From the NCBI GenBank assembly GCA_020025275.1, contig JAHHSI010000005.1, positions 1 to 64,000 on the forward strand: DNA of 64,000 nt, given 5' to 3'. The translations under genes were made by a program, and so were the position numbers. Each line of letters starts with the position of its first letter. The first letter of the stretch is position 1. Positions 1 through 8,957 of the stretch are shown here, one piece after another. The DNA comes from Oscillospiraceae bacterium (GTDB lineage Bacteria; Bacillota; Clostridia; Oscillospirales; Oscillospiraceae). A model generated the notes under the pieces. The model ran no database searches, was not told the DNA's origin, and saw nothing but the letters and a program-made list of their open reading frames with translations.

Positions 1-55
1 TTCGGTCGCGGCGGCGACCGAGGAAAGGCGCTGCGTGTTCTCCTCAACTTGATAT
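1..55. other. Unassigned left edge with a small hairpin
   Basis: A perfect 8-bp inverted repeat (2-9 with 14-21, four-base loop) opens the window. On the plus strand one frame reads into a TAA near 57, so this could be the last codons of a plus-strand gene cut by the window edge, but too little is visible to call it. Confidence 0.25.
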
Positions 56-88
56 AAAAAAAGGGACACAAGCCCTCTGCTTGTGTCC
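56..88 (-). terminator. Intrinsic terminator after the dnaE operon
   Basis: Stem GGACACAAGC (64-73) pairs with GCTTGTGTCC (79-88) around a 5-base loop. On the minus strand it is followed by seven T residues (56-62), the layout of a rho-independent terminator. It is the first such signal downstream of dnaE and probably ends the operon that starts at hprK. Confidence 0.7.
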
Positions 89-91
89 TTG

Positions 92-123
92 ATTGAACAA
101 AACATCTATATATTTTGTTCAAT
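92..123. repeat. Perfect 11-bp inverted repeat
   Basis: ATTGAACAAAA at 92-102 is the exact reverse complement of TTTTGTTCAAT at 113-123, around an AT-rich 10-base centre. It lies between dnaE and the terminator and has no T-tract of its own. It could be an operator for a gene outside the window or a 3' UTR hairpin. Confidence 0.5.
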
Positions 124-210
124 TGGCGATATTCTCACAAATCCTCCTTCCTATCAGAATACGATCAAAAACAGCATCCAGGCATTCTGGGGCGGCTGTT
201 TAGAGAAGCG

Positions 211-244
211 CAACACCCGGAAAGAATCATCTCCCCGGGTGTTG
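211..244. repeat. 10-bp inverted repeat just past dnaE
   Basis: CAACACCCGG (211-220) pairs with CCGGGTGTTG (235-244). It begins 17 bases beyond the dnaE stop on the minus strand and lacks a following T-run, so it looks more like a 3'-end stabilising hairpin than a terminator. Confidence 0.45.
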
Positions 245-260
245 GCGGAATGTAGTGTCG

Positions 261-3200
261 TCAGGATTTACTTTTGACCACTACATTTTCAGGGCCCAGC
301 CATTCCTGACACTCCTCAATCAGCGCAGGATGGTTCAGGCAGTGCGTTCCCAACAACTTACCGGTGTCAGCAATACGCATTTTTACCGGAGTCTGCCCTT
401 CAAACATGGACATGACCTGTTTGATGTGCGCAAACGCCGGTGAGTCCACACTGGGAAACTTCAGATAAATGGTGGTTTGCGGCGCTGTCTTGACGGACGC
501 CTTGCCGGCCTCCTCCCCGATCTCCTTGCGAAGCGGATAGATGGAGTCGCACATGATCTGCGGTGGTTTCTCGTCGCGTACAGAAAGTCTGCCTTTCACC
601 ACCACCGGCGTATTGACCTGCATATAGCTGCCGCACTGCTCGATGACTCGATTGAAGCACAAAAGCTCTATGGAGGACAGTTCATCCTCCACCATCACAT
701 AGGCCATCAGTGTGTTGTTTTTGGTTGTCCGGGTCTTGCTGGAGGATACGATGCCGGCAAGGGTGATGTTCTGCCCGTCTGAAAAGCGGTGCGGTCCGTC
801 ATCGGCGGAAAAATCATCCAGCACGGCATGGATCGGTACGGCGCCGGAGCGTCGTGCCGCTTCCCGATAATCGCTCATGGGATGGCCGGAGAGATACAGT
901 CCGGTGGTCTCTTTCTCCATGTACATCCGTTCGGTCGCCGAGTATTCCGGGATCTCCGGCAACGGAATTTCCGTATAGGAACTGGTGGAAGAAGCTGTTG
1001 ACATACCAAAAAAGTCCAGCTGTCCATCGACATTTTGCCGCCGGTTGCTGGCGATGGAATCCAACACCTTTTCATAGACGGCGATTAGTTGGGAGCGATA
1101 GACACCCAAACAATCAAAGGCGCCGCTGCGGATCAGGTTCTCCACGGCACGCTTGTTCATATCCGTGCAATCAAACATCCGCTCACAGAAGTCCTGAAAC
1201 GAGGTGAAGTCTCCTCCCTGCTCCCGCTCATGGACCAGCGATTGGATAAAACCGCGCCCGATGTTTTTGATTGCCACCAAGCCGAAACGGATCCCTCCCT
1301 CCTCTACGGTAAAACGGTCGAAGGAATGGTTGACATCCGGCGGCAGCAGTGCGATCCGGCATTCCTTACACTCAGCAATGTACTCGGCCACCTTATCGGA
1401 GTTGTCGAGAACGCTGGTCAGCAGTGCGGCCATATATTCGCGGGTGTAGTGGCATTTAAAATAGGCGGTCTGATAGGCCAAGACAGCGTAGCTGACAGCA
1501 TGGGCTTTATTGAACGCGTAGTTGGCAAAATCATAGATCTCGTTGAAGATCCCCTCTGCCGTTTCCTCTGAAATCCCGTGAGATACACATCCTGTGATGC
1601 CTTTTTCCTTGTCACCATAAACGAAAGAATTTCGCTCTTTTTCGATCTTGCTTGCGTCTTTGTCAGAGATAGCACGGCGCACCATGTCAGCCTGCCCCAG
1701 TGAGTAGCCGCCCAGCTTTCGGAAAATTTCGATCACCTGTTCCTGATAGACGATGCAGCCGTAGGTCACCGACAAGATCGGCTCCAAGGAGGGGTGCTTG
1801 TAGGTGATCAGGTTCGGATTTTGCTTACAGGCGATAAAGCGGGAGATGGAGTCCATGGGGCCGGGGCGATAGAGTGCGATCACGGCGGTGATATCCTCAA
1901 TGTTGTGGGGCTTCAAGCCAAGGCAGACGCCGGTCATGCCGGTGGACTCCATCTGGAATACACCGGAGGTATGCCCTTGGGCCAGCATCGTAAACGTGTC
2001 CGGATCGTCCATCGGAATGTCGGACAACTGAAATTCCGGTTTCCACGCCTGTACCATTTTCACGGCGTCATCCAGTACCGTCAGATTTCGCAGTCCCAGA
2101 AAGTCCATTTTCAGCAGGCCGAGGTTTTCCAGCGTTTTCTTTGTGTACTGGCAAACCATAGAATCATCATTGCGTGCCAACGGGACGTATTCATAGACAG
2201 GACGTTTTGTGATCACCACACCGGCTGCGTGGGTGGAGGCATGGCGAGGCATTCCCTCCACAGCCTTGGCCATGTCAATGAGGTTGTGGACCCGTGCATC
2301 GGTTTTGTAGAGGTCGGAGAGCTGCTTGGACAAATTCAGCGCATCGTTTAATGTGATATGGGGCGTAGCAGGAACCAGTTTTGCCACCGTGTCCACGTCG
2401 GCATAGGGGATGTTGAGCACGCGGCCCACGTCCCGGATGGCTGCGCGCGCAGCCATGGTGCCGAAAGTGACGATTTGCGCCACATGGTCATCGCCGTATT
2501 TCCGGCGGACATAGTCCACCACTTCCCCACGGCGTGTATCGCCGAAGTCCATATCAATATCGGGCATCGACACGCGCTCCGGATTCAGAAAGCGCTCGAA
2601 ATAGAGACTGTACTCCATCGGATCGATGTCTGTGATGTGCAGGCAGTAGGAGACCATGCTGCCGGCAGCACTGCCACGTCCGGGGCCCACAGGGATCCCC
2701 ACACTTTTGGCATACTGGACGAAGTCGGAAACAATGAGAAAATAGTCCGTAAAGCCCATTTTCTCAATCATATCCAACTCGTATTCCAGCTGCGAGCGGT
2801 ACGAGGCCTTTTCTGCGCCATAGCGCTCGGCAAATCCCTCATCGCACAGTTTGCGAAGATAGGTAGGTGAATCATATCCGGGCGGCAGGGGAAATTCCGG
2901 CAGGTGATATTTGCCGAAGGTAAACTCCAGCTGGCAGCGATCGGCGATGCGCTGGGTATTTTCAATCGCATCGGGATACCCGGCAAAAAGCGTCTCCATC
3001 TCTTCGGTGGAGCGGAGATAAAAGTTCTGCGGTTCATAGCGCATCCGATTGGTATCATCTACGGTTTTGCCTGTCTGGATGCACAGCAGTACATCGTGGG
3101 CGGCGGCGTCCTCTTTCCGCAGATAGTGGGCATCATTGGTGGCAACCAGCGGGATGCCCGTTTCCTGATGAAGGCGCAGCAGACCGCGGTTTACCTCCGT

Positions 3201-3746
3201 CTGGGCGGGGATTCCGTGATTCTGCAGTTCAAGATAAAAATTCCCCTCGCCCAAAATCTCCTGCATGGTCAGGGCATATTCCTTGGCCCCCTCGTAGTTG
3301 CCGTTCATGAGCCGCTTGGGGATTTCGCCGGCAAGGCAGGCGGACAGACCGATCAGGCCTTCAGCATGGTCACGGAGAAGATCCAAATCGATGCGGGGCT
3401 TGATGTAAAATCCGTCATAAAAGGCCTGACTGACCATGTATGAGAGGTTGCGATAGCCGGTCTCATTCTGGCACAGCAGCACTAAATGGCGGGATTCTGC
3501 GTCAAATTCGTGCATCTTGTCAAAGCGCGTCCGGGCTGCCACATAGACCTCGCATCCGATGACGGGATGGATCCCGGCCGCCTTGCATGCGCGGTAAAAA
3601 TCGATGGCGCCATACATGACGCCATGGTCGGTGATGGCGATGGCTGTCTGCCCCAGTTCTTTGACGCGCTTGGCCAGCTCCTGAATGCGGCAGGCGCCAT
3701 CCAGAAGGCTGTATTCCGTATGGACATGGAGATGTGCAAAGGACAT
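261..3746 (-). CDS. dnaE: DNA polymerase III alpha subunit, DnaE type
   Basis: Replicative polymerase catalytic subunit of the C family (5'-3' DNA synthesis, cytoplasmic replisome). The 1161-residue product has the N-terminal PHP domain (HLHVHTEYSLLDG at residues 5-17, AITDHG). The polymerase motif PGRGSAAGS lies near residue 352 and PDIDMDF, with its catalytic aspartates, near 394. Tandem HhH segments and a C-terminal OB fold (ITLAGIVSS near 990) follow. Length is normal for DnaE, and there is no internal exonuclease as in PolC. An AAGGAG ribosome site precedes the ATG. It is the last gene of the hprK-to-dnaE operon, 4 bases after its neighbour. In Firmicutes with PolC, DnaE often extends primers; whether PolC exists here cannot be seen. 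Confidence 0.97.
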   Translation of the reverse strand: MSFAHLHVHTEYSLLDGACRIQELAKRVKELGQTAIAITDHGVMYGAIDFYRACKAAGIHPVIGCEVYVAARTRFDKMHEFDAESRHLVLLCQNETGYRNLSYMVSQAFYDGFYIKPRIDLDLLRDHAEGLIGLSACLAGEIPKRLMNGNYEGAKEYALTMQEILGEGNFYLELQNHGIPAQTEVNRGLLRLHQETGIPLVATNDAHYLRKEDAAAHDVLLCIQTGKTVDDTNRMRYEPQNFYLRSTEEMETLFAGYPDAIENTQRIADRCQLEFTFGKYHLPEFPLPPGYDSPTYLRKLCDEGFAERYGAEKASYRSQLEYELDMIEKMGFTDYFLIVSDFVQYAKSVGIPVGPGRGSAAGSMVSYCLHITDIDPMEYSLYFERFLNPERVSMPDIDMDFGDTRRGEVVDYVRRKYGDDHVAQIVTFGTMAARAAIRDVGRVLNIPYADVDTVAKLVPATPHITLNDALNLSKQLSDLYKTDARVHNLIDMAKAVEGMPRHASTHAAGVVITKRPVYEYVPLARNDDSMVCQYTKKTLENLGLLKMDFLGLRNLTVLDDAVKMVQAWKPEFQLSDIPMDDPDTFTMLAQGHTSGVFQMESTGMTGVCLGLKPHNIEDITAVIALYRPGPMDSISRFIACKQNPNLITYKHPSLEPILSVTYGCIVYQEQVIEIFRKLGGYSLGQADMVRRAISDKDASKIEKERNSFVYGDKEKGITGCVSHGISEETAEGIFNEIYDFANYAFNKAHAVSYAVLAYQTAYFKCHYTREYMAALLTSVLDNSDKVAEYIAECKECRIALLPPDVNHSFDRFTVEEGGIRFGLVAIKNIGRGFIQSLVHEREQGGDFTSFQDFCERMFDCTDMNKRAVENLIRSGAFDCLGVYRSQLIAVYEKVLDSIASNRRQNVDGQLDFFGMSTASSTSSYTEIPLPEIPEYSATERMYMEKETTGLYLSGHPMSDYREAARRSGAVPIHAVLDDFSADDGPHRFSDGQNITLAGIVSSSKTRTTKNNTLMAYVMVEDELSSIELLCFNRVIEQCGSYMQVNTPVVVKGRLSVRDEKPPQIMCDSIYPLRKEIGEEAGKASVKTAPQTTIYLKFPSVDSPAFAHIKQVMSMFEGQTPVKMRIADTGKLLGTHCLNHPALIEECQEWLGPENVVVKSKS

Positions 3747-3750
3747 GGGA

Positions 3751-4209
3751 TTACTCCTTTTCTTGCGCCTTCAATTCTTCCAGATAGTCATACAGCAGGT
3801 CGGTGGCAGAGACGATCAGCAGATCGCAGTGCTTAGTGGCCCCCAGTTCTACGGCAATGTCAGTACCTGCCAGCTCTTTGGATGCCAGCAGATCCCGGCA
3901 GTCGAGATTGGCAAAGCGCTCCTTGAAGCGGCGCTCGAACTCCACGGTACGGCGGATGGAGGCACTCTTCCCTTCTGGGTCGTTCTTCTGGTCGTGGGGA
4001 TAGAGGATGCCCAGCACCATCACGGCGCCGCTGACGGCGCCGCATAGACCGCCATAGCGGACACCGCCGCCAAAGCCGGTGGCCACCGCAAAACTCTGCT
4101 GCTCGCTCAGGCCGGTCCGATCCTGATAGGCGGCCAGCACGCTCTGGGTGCAGTTGAAGCCGCTCTGATGATACATGAATGCCTTCTGGCAATACTCTCT
4201 TTTGTTCAT
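3751..4209 (-). CDS. C_GCAxxG_C_C family redox-type protein
   Basis: 152 residues. The family is named for its spaced cysteines and is usually annotated as a putative redox-active or metal-binding protein; its biochemical role is not established. Visible here are an early cysteine (FNCTQSVLAAY), the signature segment GGLCGAVSGAVMVLG near residues 52-66, and two later cysteines (LDCRDLL, TKHCDLL). The start ATG overlaps the whiA stop by four bases (ATGA), so it is translationally coupled to whiA. dnaE follows 4 bases later. No signal peptide is visible. Its position inside a whiA-dnaE operon gives no direct clue to substrate. Confidence 0.8.
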   Translation of the reverse strand: MNKREYCQKAFMYHQSGFNCTQSVLAAYQDRTGLSEQQSFAVATGFGGGVRYGGLCGAVSGAVMVLGILYPHDQKNDPEGKSASIRRTVEFERRFKERFANLDCRDLLASKELAGTDIAVELGATKHCDLLIVSATDLLYDYLEELKAQEKE

Positions 4210-5114
4210 GATAATTCCCTCGCTTTTTCCAATATGTTTCTCATTCTGTGATTGATGCAGGATTTAGTGACCGGAGGGTCACAGCGCTCCGCAATCTGGC
4301 CCAGCGATAACTCCGGGTTTTCCAGACGCAAAAGAGCGGTTTCCTTCAGTTTGGCGGGAAGCTGTTCCAGTTTCCCGGCGCTGCGCAGCTTCTCAATGGC
4401 GTCGCATTGCGCCTGCGCAGCATCCAAGGTTTTATTGACGTTGGCCATGTCGCAATTCATGGCCCGATTTGCCTCGTTGCGGATCTCTTTGTCCAGCTTT
4501 GTGGTCATGATCTCCACCGCCGCCGCCGGCGCCCCGATGGTCGTCAGAAAGTTCTCGATATGTTCGCACTGCTTAAAATAAATAACGCTGTTTCCGCTGC
4601 GCATGACACTGCGGGGTGAAAATCCCATTTCGCTCAGCAGCGCAGACATTTCCCGGCTGGCCTGTGTATGGGAACTGGACAGCTCCAGATGATAGCGCTT
4701 CTCCGGGTCGGTAACGCTTCCGCCGGAGAGGAACGCTCCACGCAGCAGCGCATTGCGGCAGCACTCCTCCTCCAAAATACCGAAGTTCACATGTAAGACA
4801 GTGTTTTGGCGCATATCGTAGCCCAGATGGCTGATGATGCGCTCCAACTTCTGCGGATCGACGATGCGGAACACCATTTTTCCGCGGTTTCCCTCCTGTT
4901 CCGGAAGAAAGTCAAAGCGCAGATCAAAAGCTTTTTTGAACAGCCGCGGCAGGCGTGCGGCAAAGTCCGGGTTTTCCGTGATAATCCGGATCTCCTGTGA
5001 GTTGAAGGTGTTGCAGTACAGCAGCACACCATAGGCCTCGGCCCTGCAGCAGCAGTTACGCTGCAGTCCCATGCGGCATACTTCTTTTTTTACCTTGTAG
5101 GCAAAGGATTGCAT
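4206..5114 (-). CDS. whiA: Cell-division/sporulation regulator WhiA
   Basis: DNA-binding protein with an N-terminal LAGLIDADG-like (homing endonuclease-derived, catalytically inactive) fold and a C-terminal helix-turn-helix. In actinobacteria it controls sporulation septation; in Bacillus it affects division and chromosome segregation. The 302-residue length is typical. The product opens MQSFAYKVKKEVCRM, and the C-terminal segment from about residue 268 (LSLGQIAERCDPPVTKS) is the conserved WhiA helix-turn-helix. It follows yvcK by 20 bases in the conserved rapZ-yvcK-whiA order of Gram-positive genomes, which confirms the assignment. Confidence 0.96.
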   Translation of the reverse strand: MQSFAYKVKKEVCRMGLQRNCCCRAEAYGVLLYCNTFNSQEIRIITENPDFAARLPRLFKKAFDLRFDFLPEQEGNRGKMVFRIVDPQKLERIISHLGYDMRQNTVLHVNFGILEEECCRNALLRGAFLSGGSVTDPEKRYHLELSSSHTQASREMSALLSEMGFSPRSVMRSGNSVIYFKQCEHIENFLTTIGAPAAAVEIMTTKLDKEIRNEANRAMNCDMANVNKTLDAAQAQCDAIEKLRSAGKLEQLPAKLKETALLRLENPELSLGQIAERCDPPVTKSCINHRMRNILEKARELS

Positions 5115-5134
5115 CCCGTTTTCCTCTTCTTTCT

Positions 5135-6178
5135 CTATTCCAATCGGTACTGTGTGCCCTGCTGCCCCTGTCCTGCAATCCGGATCCCCCGGCAGGCGTG
5201 GAGGCCCACCAGTTCCCGCGCCAGATGTCCGGGATTGTGGCGGACCCTGCCGTTTTCGACAGTAGCGATCGATGCGGTCAGGATCTCCACCCCCATGGCC
5301 TCACAGGTTTCCTTATCGCAGAGAATGGCGTCGCTGCCCTCCTGACGATAGCGCTGGATGATAGCGGGGGGGATCATGCCGTCATTGACAAGGCATAAAT
5401 CGAAAATCCGGTCATATGAGTGACTGAAAATGGCTCGGATGTGGTCGGAAACGGTGTAGCCCTCCGTCTCCCCCGGCTGGGTCATGATGTTGCAGGCGTA
5501 GATTTTCAGCGCCCTGCTTTTGGCAATGGCTTCCGTGATCCCGTCGACCAGCAGATTGGGGATGATGCTGGTATAGAGACTACCGGGCGAGAAGATGATC
5601 ATTTCCGCCTGAGCGATGGCCTGTACGGCAGCCTCCAACGCGCGGGGATGCTCCGGCAGCAGACGGACGCGGCGGATGCGGCAGTTCTGTTCCTGCTTGC
5701 ACTGGGCAATGCTGGATTCCCCCACCACTGTGACACCGTTTTCAAATTCAGCCTCCAACTGTACATCAGCGGTTGTCACCGGCAAAACCTTTCCGGTAAT
5801 AGCTAATACCTGGCTCATGCCATCCACAGCCTGATCAAAGGTGGGCAGGATGCCATGAAGTGCGGCCAACAGCAAATTTCCGAAACTTTGTCCTGCCAGT
5901 GCACCGTCTTGAAACCGGTATTGCAGCAGCTGTACCATCAGCGGTTCTGCATTGGCCAAAGCCTCCATGCAGTGGCGAATATCGCCGGGAGGCGGCATCC
6001 CCAGATCTTGGCGCAATACGCCGGAACCGCCGCCGTCATCCGCCACCGTGACAATGGCGGTAATATGCTTGGTATAGAGTTTCAACCCCCGCAGTAGAGT
6101 CGATAACCCTGTTCCTCCGCCAATAGCTACGACACGGGGGCCGTGCTCCGGCGGGATACGATCAATATGGGCGCGCAT
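5135..6178 (-). CDS. yvcK: Gluconeogenesis factor YvcK (CofD-like)
   Basis: Protein of the CofD/UPF0052 fold that binds UDP-sugars and is needed for normal cell shape and wall synthesis on gluconeogenic carbon in Bacillus. The 347-residue product carries the glycine-rich nucleotide site VVAIGGGTGLSTLLRGLK (residues ~16-33). VADDGGGSGVLR and PPGDIRHC follow and are family hallmarks. It lies between rapZ (12-base gap) and whiA (20-base gap). In Bacillus YvcK is phosphorylated by PrkC, and a PrkC kinase is encoded in this window at 34.5 kb; that this occurs here is inference. Confidence 0.95.
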   Translation of the reverse strand: MRAHIDRIPPEHGPRVVAIGGGTGLSTLLRGLKLYTKHITAIVTVADDGGGSGVLRQDLGMPPPGDIRHCMEALANAEPLMVQLLQYRFQDGALAGQSFGNLLLAALHGILPTFDQAVDGMSQVLAITGKVLPVTTADVQLEAEFENGVTVVGESSIAQCKQEQNCRIRRVRLLPEHPRALEAAVQAIAQAEMIIFSPGSLYTSIIPNLLVDGITEAIAKSRALKIYACNIMTQPGETEGYTVSDHIRAIFSHSYDRIFDLCLVNDGMIPPAIIQRYRQEGSDAILCDKETCEAMGVEILTASIATVENGRVRHNPGHLARELVGLHACRGIRIAGQGQQGTQYRLE

Positions 6179-6190
6179 AGGTCTGCTCCT

Positions 6191-7048
6191 TTAGCGGGAA
6201 ATATCCCGGTGGTTTTCCGTCACCTGATAGCCCTCCTTGGCAATAGCGTTGGCAATTTCATGGGCAATGGCCACACTGCGGTGATGGCCCCCGGTACAAC
6301 CGATGGCCACCACGAGAACGCTCTTTCCCTCTTCGGCATAGAGCGGCAGCAGAAAACTGAGCATGGCTTCCAGCTGTTTGAGGAAATCATTGGTCTGCTG
6401 AAAGCTGAACACGAAATCCTGTACGGCACGATCCAGACCGGTTTTATGCTTGAGTTCCTCGACGTAATAGGGGTTGGGCATAAAGCGGACGTCAAAGACC
6501 AGATCGGCTTCCAAGGGGATCCCGTGCTTGAAGCCAAAGGACTGGACATTGACATTGAGACCATTGCGGCTGTTCTGATCGCCGAACAGGCTGAGAATTT
6601 CGCCGCGGAGCTTGGCCGTTGAGAAGTCGGTGGTGTCCAGTACGAAATCTGCATGATCGCGTACCGGCTGCATCATTTCCCGCTCCATCTGCACCGCCTG
6701 TTCGATGTTCAGCTTTTTTCCGGCCAGCGGATGAACCCGCCGTGTCTCCTTGTAGCGATTGATGATGGTGCGTGTATCGGCCTCCAAAAAGAGCAGGCGG
6801 CATTTGACCCCACTCTCCTTGATCTTCTCCACGGTTTCGATCAGCAGATCAAAGGGCTCTCCGGCGCGCACGTCGTAGACCAGTGCCACGTGATCGTAGC
6901 GGCCGCAGGAGGAGGCGCAAAAGGCGGCGAACTTTGCCATCATCTCAGCCGGAAGATTGTCAACGATATAGTAGCCAATGTCCTCCAGATAGGAGGCGGC
7001 CCGACTTTTCCCTCCGCCGGAAAGACCGGATATGATTAGGATTTCCAT
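6191..7048 (-). CDS. rapZ: RNase adapter / nucleotide-binding protein RapZ
   Basis: P-loop protein of the RapZ (YvcJ) family. In E. coli it senses glucosamine-6-phosphate and directs RNase E to small RNAs; in Bacillus YvcJ hydrolyses nucleotides and influences competence. The Walker A motif is GLSGGGKSRAA (residues 8-18). The family C-terminal motifs DVRFMPNPYYVEELK (near residue 187) and GCTGGHHRS (near 250) are intact, and 285 residues is the usual length. It lies between murB (10 bases upstream) and yvcK. Conservation with yvcK and whiA makes the assignment secure; the RNA partner in this lineage is unknown. Confidence 0.95.
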   Translation of the reverse strand: MEILIISGLSGGGKSRAASYLEDIGYYIVDNLPAEMMAKFAAFCASSCGRYDHVALVYDVRAGEPFDLLIETVEKIKESGVKCRLLFLEADTRTIINRYKETRRVHPLAGKKLNIEQAVQMEREMMQPVRDHADFVLDTTDFSTAKLRGEILSLFGDQNSRNGLNVNVQSFGFKHGIPLEADLVFDVRFMPNPYYVEELKHKTGLDRAVQDFVFSFQQTNDFLKQLEAMLSFLLPLYAEEGKSVLVVAIGCTGGHHRSVAIAHEIANAIAKEGYQVTENHRDISR

Positions 7049-7058
7049 GCATACCTCC

Positions 7059-7973
7059 TCAGGGAACGAACTTCACTTCCGGTTCCAGCAGAACATCCCA
7101 CTGGGCCAGAACACGTTTTTGCACCTGTGCGATCAGGCGTTTTACATCCTCGCAGGTGGCGTCCCCCACATTGATGATGAAGCCTGCGTGCTTTTCGGAA
7201 ACCTGTGCCCCGCCAACGCTCAGGCCTTTCAGACCGGTCTTTTCGATCAGCGTGCCGGCATAGGCCCCCACCGGGCGCTTAAAGGTACTCCCGGCGCTGG
7301 GATAGTCCAGCGGCTGGCTTTTCTTGCGCCGGGCCATGTAGTCATCCATCCGGGCGCGGATCGCCTGCGGATCATCCTTTGCCAAGCGGAGCTTGGCACC
7401 TAAAATGACAGCCTCCGGCTGCGTGGAAAAGAGACTGCGGCGATAGGAGAACGCCAGTTCTTCCCCTTGTAAGCGGCGGACTCCGTCCGGAAAGAGCGCC
7501 GTGACCTCCGTGACCACCTGACTCATCTCGCCGCCGTATGCGCCGGCGTTCATATAGATGCCGCCGCCAAGGCTGCCGGGGATCCCGTGGGCAAATTCCA
7601 GACCGCTCAGACCTGCCTGCTGGGCAAAGACCGCCAGCCGGGCCAGTGAGATGCCCGCATCGGCTTCCAGTGTTTCACCCTCCGTGGCGGACACGGCGGA
7701 CATGTGTTCCGCCGTTTTAATGACCAGCGTCTCCAGTCCGGCATCGTCTACCAAGAGGTTGGTTCCCTTTCCCAAAAGGAAGGGGCGCACCCCGCATTCC
7801 TCCGCAAGGCCCATCAACAGCACCAGCTGCTCCCGATTTTTCGGAAAAGCCATCCGTCGGGCGGCGCCGCCCACACGGAAGGAGGTGTGCCTCTTCATGG
7901 GGACTTCCTTCTCTACCGGCAGATCCGGCAGATAATCCTGTATCTTCTGATCTAACATCTCATACCAGAGCAT
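7059..7973 (-). CDS. murB: UDP-N-acetylenolpyruvoylglucosamine reductase MurB
   Basis: FAD enzyme that uses NADPH to reduce UDP-GlcNAc-enolpyruvate to UDP-MurNAc, the second committed step of peptidoglycan precursor synthesis (cytoplasm). The FAD-binding motifs are HTSFRVGGAA near residue 30 and GIPGSLGGGIYMNAGAYGG near 128. The proton-donor serine motif is PSAGSTFKRP near 225, and the C-terminal domain reads AGFIINVGDATCEDV. Length 304 is typical of the Gram-positive form. It sits between the ROK kinase and rapZ in the operon. Confidence 0.96.
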   Translation of the reverse strand: MLWYEMLDQKIQDYLPDLPVEKEVPMKRHTSFRVGGAARRMAFPKNREQLVLLMGLAEECGVRPFLLGKGTNLLVDDAGLETLVIKTAEHMSAVSATEGETLEADAGISLARLAVFAQQAGLSGLEFAHGIPGSLGGGIYMNAGAYGGEMSQVVTEVTALFPDGVRRLQGEELAFSYRRSLFSTQPEAVILGAKLRLAKDDPQAIRARMDDYMARRKKSQPLDYPSAGSTFKRPVGAYAGTLIEKTGLKGLSVGGAQVSEKHAGFIINVGDATCEDVKRLIAQVQKRVLAQWDVLLEPEVKFVP

Positions 7974-7997
7974 TTTTGTTCCTCCAAAAAATATGGT

Positions 7998-8957
7998 TCA
8001 GCGCTTCCCCTTACCCAGTAAGGCGGCGCCGACGATCCCTGCATCGTTTCCTAATTGAGCCTTGACGATCCGGGTCATTTTATCCCGATTGCAGGGAATG
8101 GTCTCCTTGGCCACCATCTGCTGCACGGGGATGAGCAGCTGCGCATCAGCCTCATGGCTGACGCCTCCGCCGATGGCCAGTGTGTCGGGCTGAAAAATAT
8201 TGACAAGATTGACAATGCCGATGGAAAGATAGCGGATGTACATATCACAGACCCTCTGCCCCACCGGATCTCCCTGCCGGGCGGCGATGAATGCAGAGCG
8301 ACCGCTGATGGCACCGCCGTTTTGCGCCACCACCTGCGCGAGAATGCTGTGAGGGTTGCGCTCCAAGGCCTGCTGTGTGAGTCGCTTGAGGGCGTTGGCG
8401 GATGCGTATTGCTCCCAGCAGCCGCGCCGCCCGCAGGGGCAGAGCTCCCCATCGGCAACGATGCACATATGGCCTACTTCTCCGGCCATTCCGTTGGAGC
8501 CGTGAAAAATCTTTCCGTTATGAATGATACCGCCGCCGATACCGGTGCCCAGTGTTACGGTCACAAAGCGCTTGCTGTTGCGCCCGGCGCCTGCATAGTA
8601 TTCAGCCACGGCGGCACAGTTGGCATCGTTCTCAATATACAGTGGCAGCGGCAGATATCGGTGGAACAGGCGGCGCAGCGGCACGTTGCGCAGCGGCAGA
8701 TTGCAGGTATAGAGGATGGAACCGGAGCGGATCTCCACGGCGCCGGGAACGCCCACGCCTACGGAAGCGATCCGATCCAGCGGAATCTCCGCCGCCGCAG
8801 CCAGATCCTGAATCATGGACACCATCGTCCATGTCAGTGCCTCCTGATTGTCGATCTCGGCAATCTTCATTTTCTTTTGCGCGAGGATCTGCCCCTCCTC
8901 ACTTACCAGTCCGGCCTTCAGGTTGGTGCCGCCAATATCAACGCCAATATATGTCAT
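7998..8957 (-). CDS. ROK-family glucokinase-like sugar kinase
   Basis: Cytoplasmic kinase that phosphorylates a hexose, probably glucose to glucose-6-phosphate. The N-terminal phosphate-binding motif is GVDIGGTNLKAGLV (residues 4-17). The ROK signature runs through TLGTGIGGGI and GEVGHM and includes the zinc-binding CPCGRRGC near residue 168. IGGGVSHEAD near 273 is the second phosphate loop. Length (319) fits ROK glucokinases rather than the longer repressors, and there is no N-terminal helix-turn-helix. An AAAGGAG site precedes the ATG and the gene overlaps the hprK stop by four bases. Coupling to HPr kinase suggests a sugar-status role. Other hexoses remain possible. Confidence 0.88.
   Translation of the reverse strand: MTYIGVDIGGTNLKAGLVSEEGQILAQKKMKIAEIDNQEALTWTMVSMIQDLAAAAEIPLDRIASVGVGVPGAVEIRSGSILYTCNLPLRNVPLRRLFHRYLPLPLYIENDANCAAVAEYYAGAGRNSKRFVTVTLGTGIGGGIIHNGKIFHGSNGMAGEVGHMCIVADGELCPCGRRGCWEQYASANALKRLTQQALERNPHSILAQVVAQNGGAISGRSAFIAARQGDPVGQRVCDMYIRYLSIGIVNLVNIFQPDTLAIGGGVSHEADAQLLIPVQQMVAKETIPCNRDKMTRIVKAQLGNDAGIVGAALLGKGKR

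Noticed and set aside
92..123. LexA box in the inverted repeat after dnaE
   Set aside because: It contains GAAC and GTTC but spaced far more than four bases apart, so it does not match the operator.
83..443. Plus-strand ORFs near the left edge
   Set aside because: They cover inverted repeats and the dnaE 3' end, lack ribosome sites and have no recognisable sequence.
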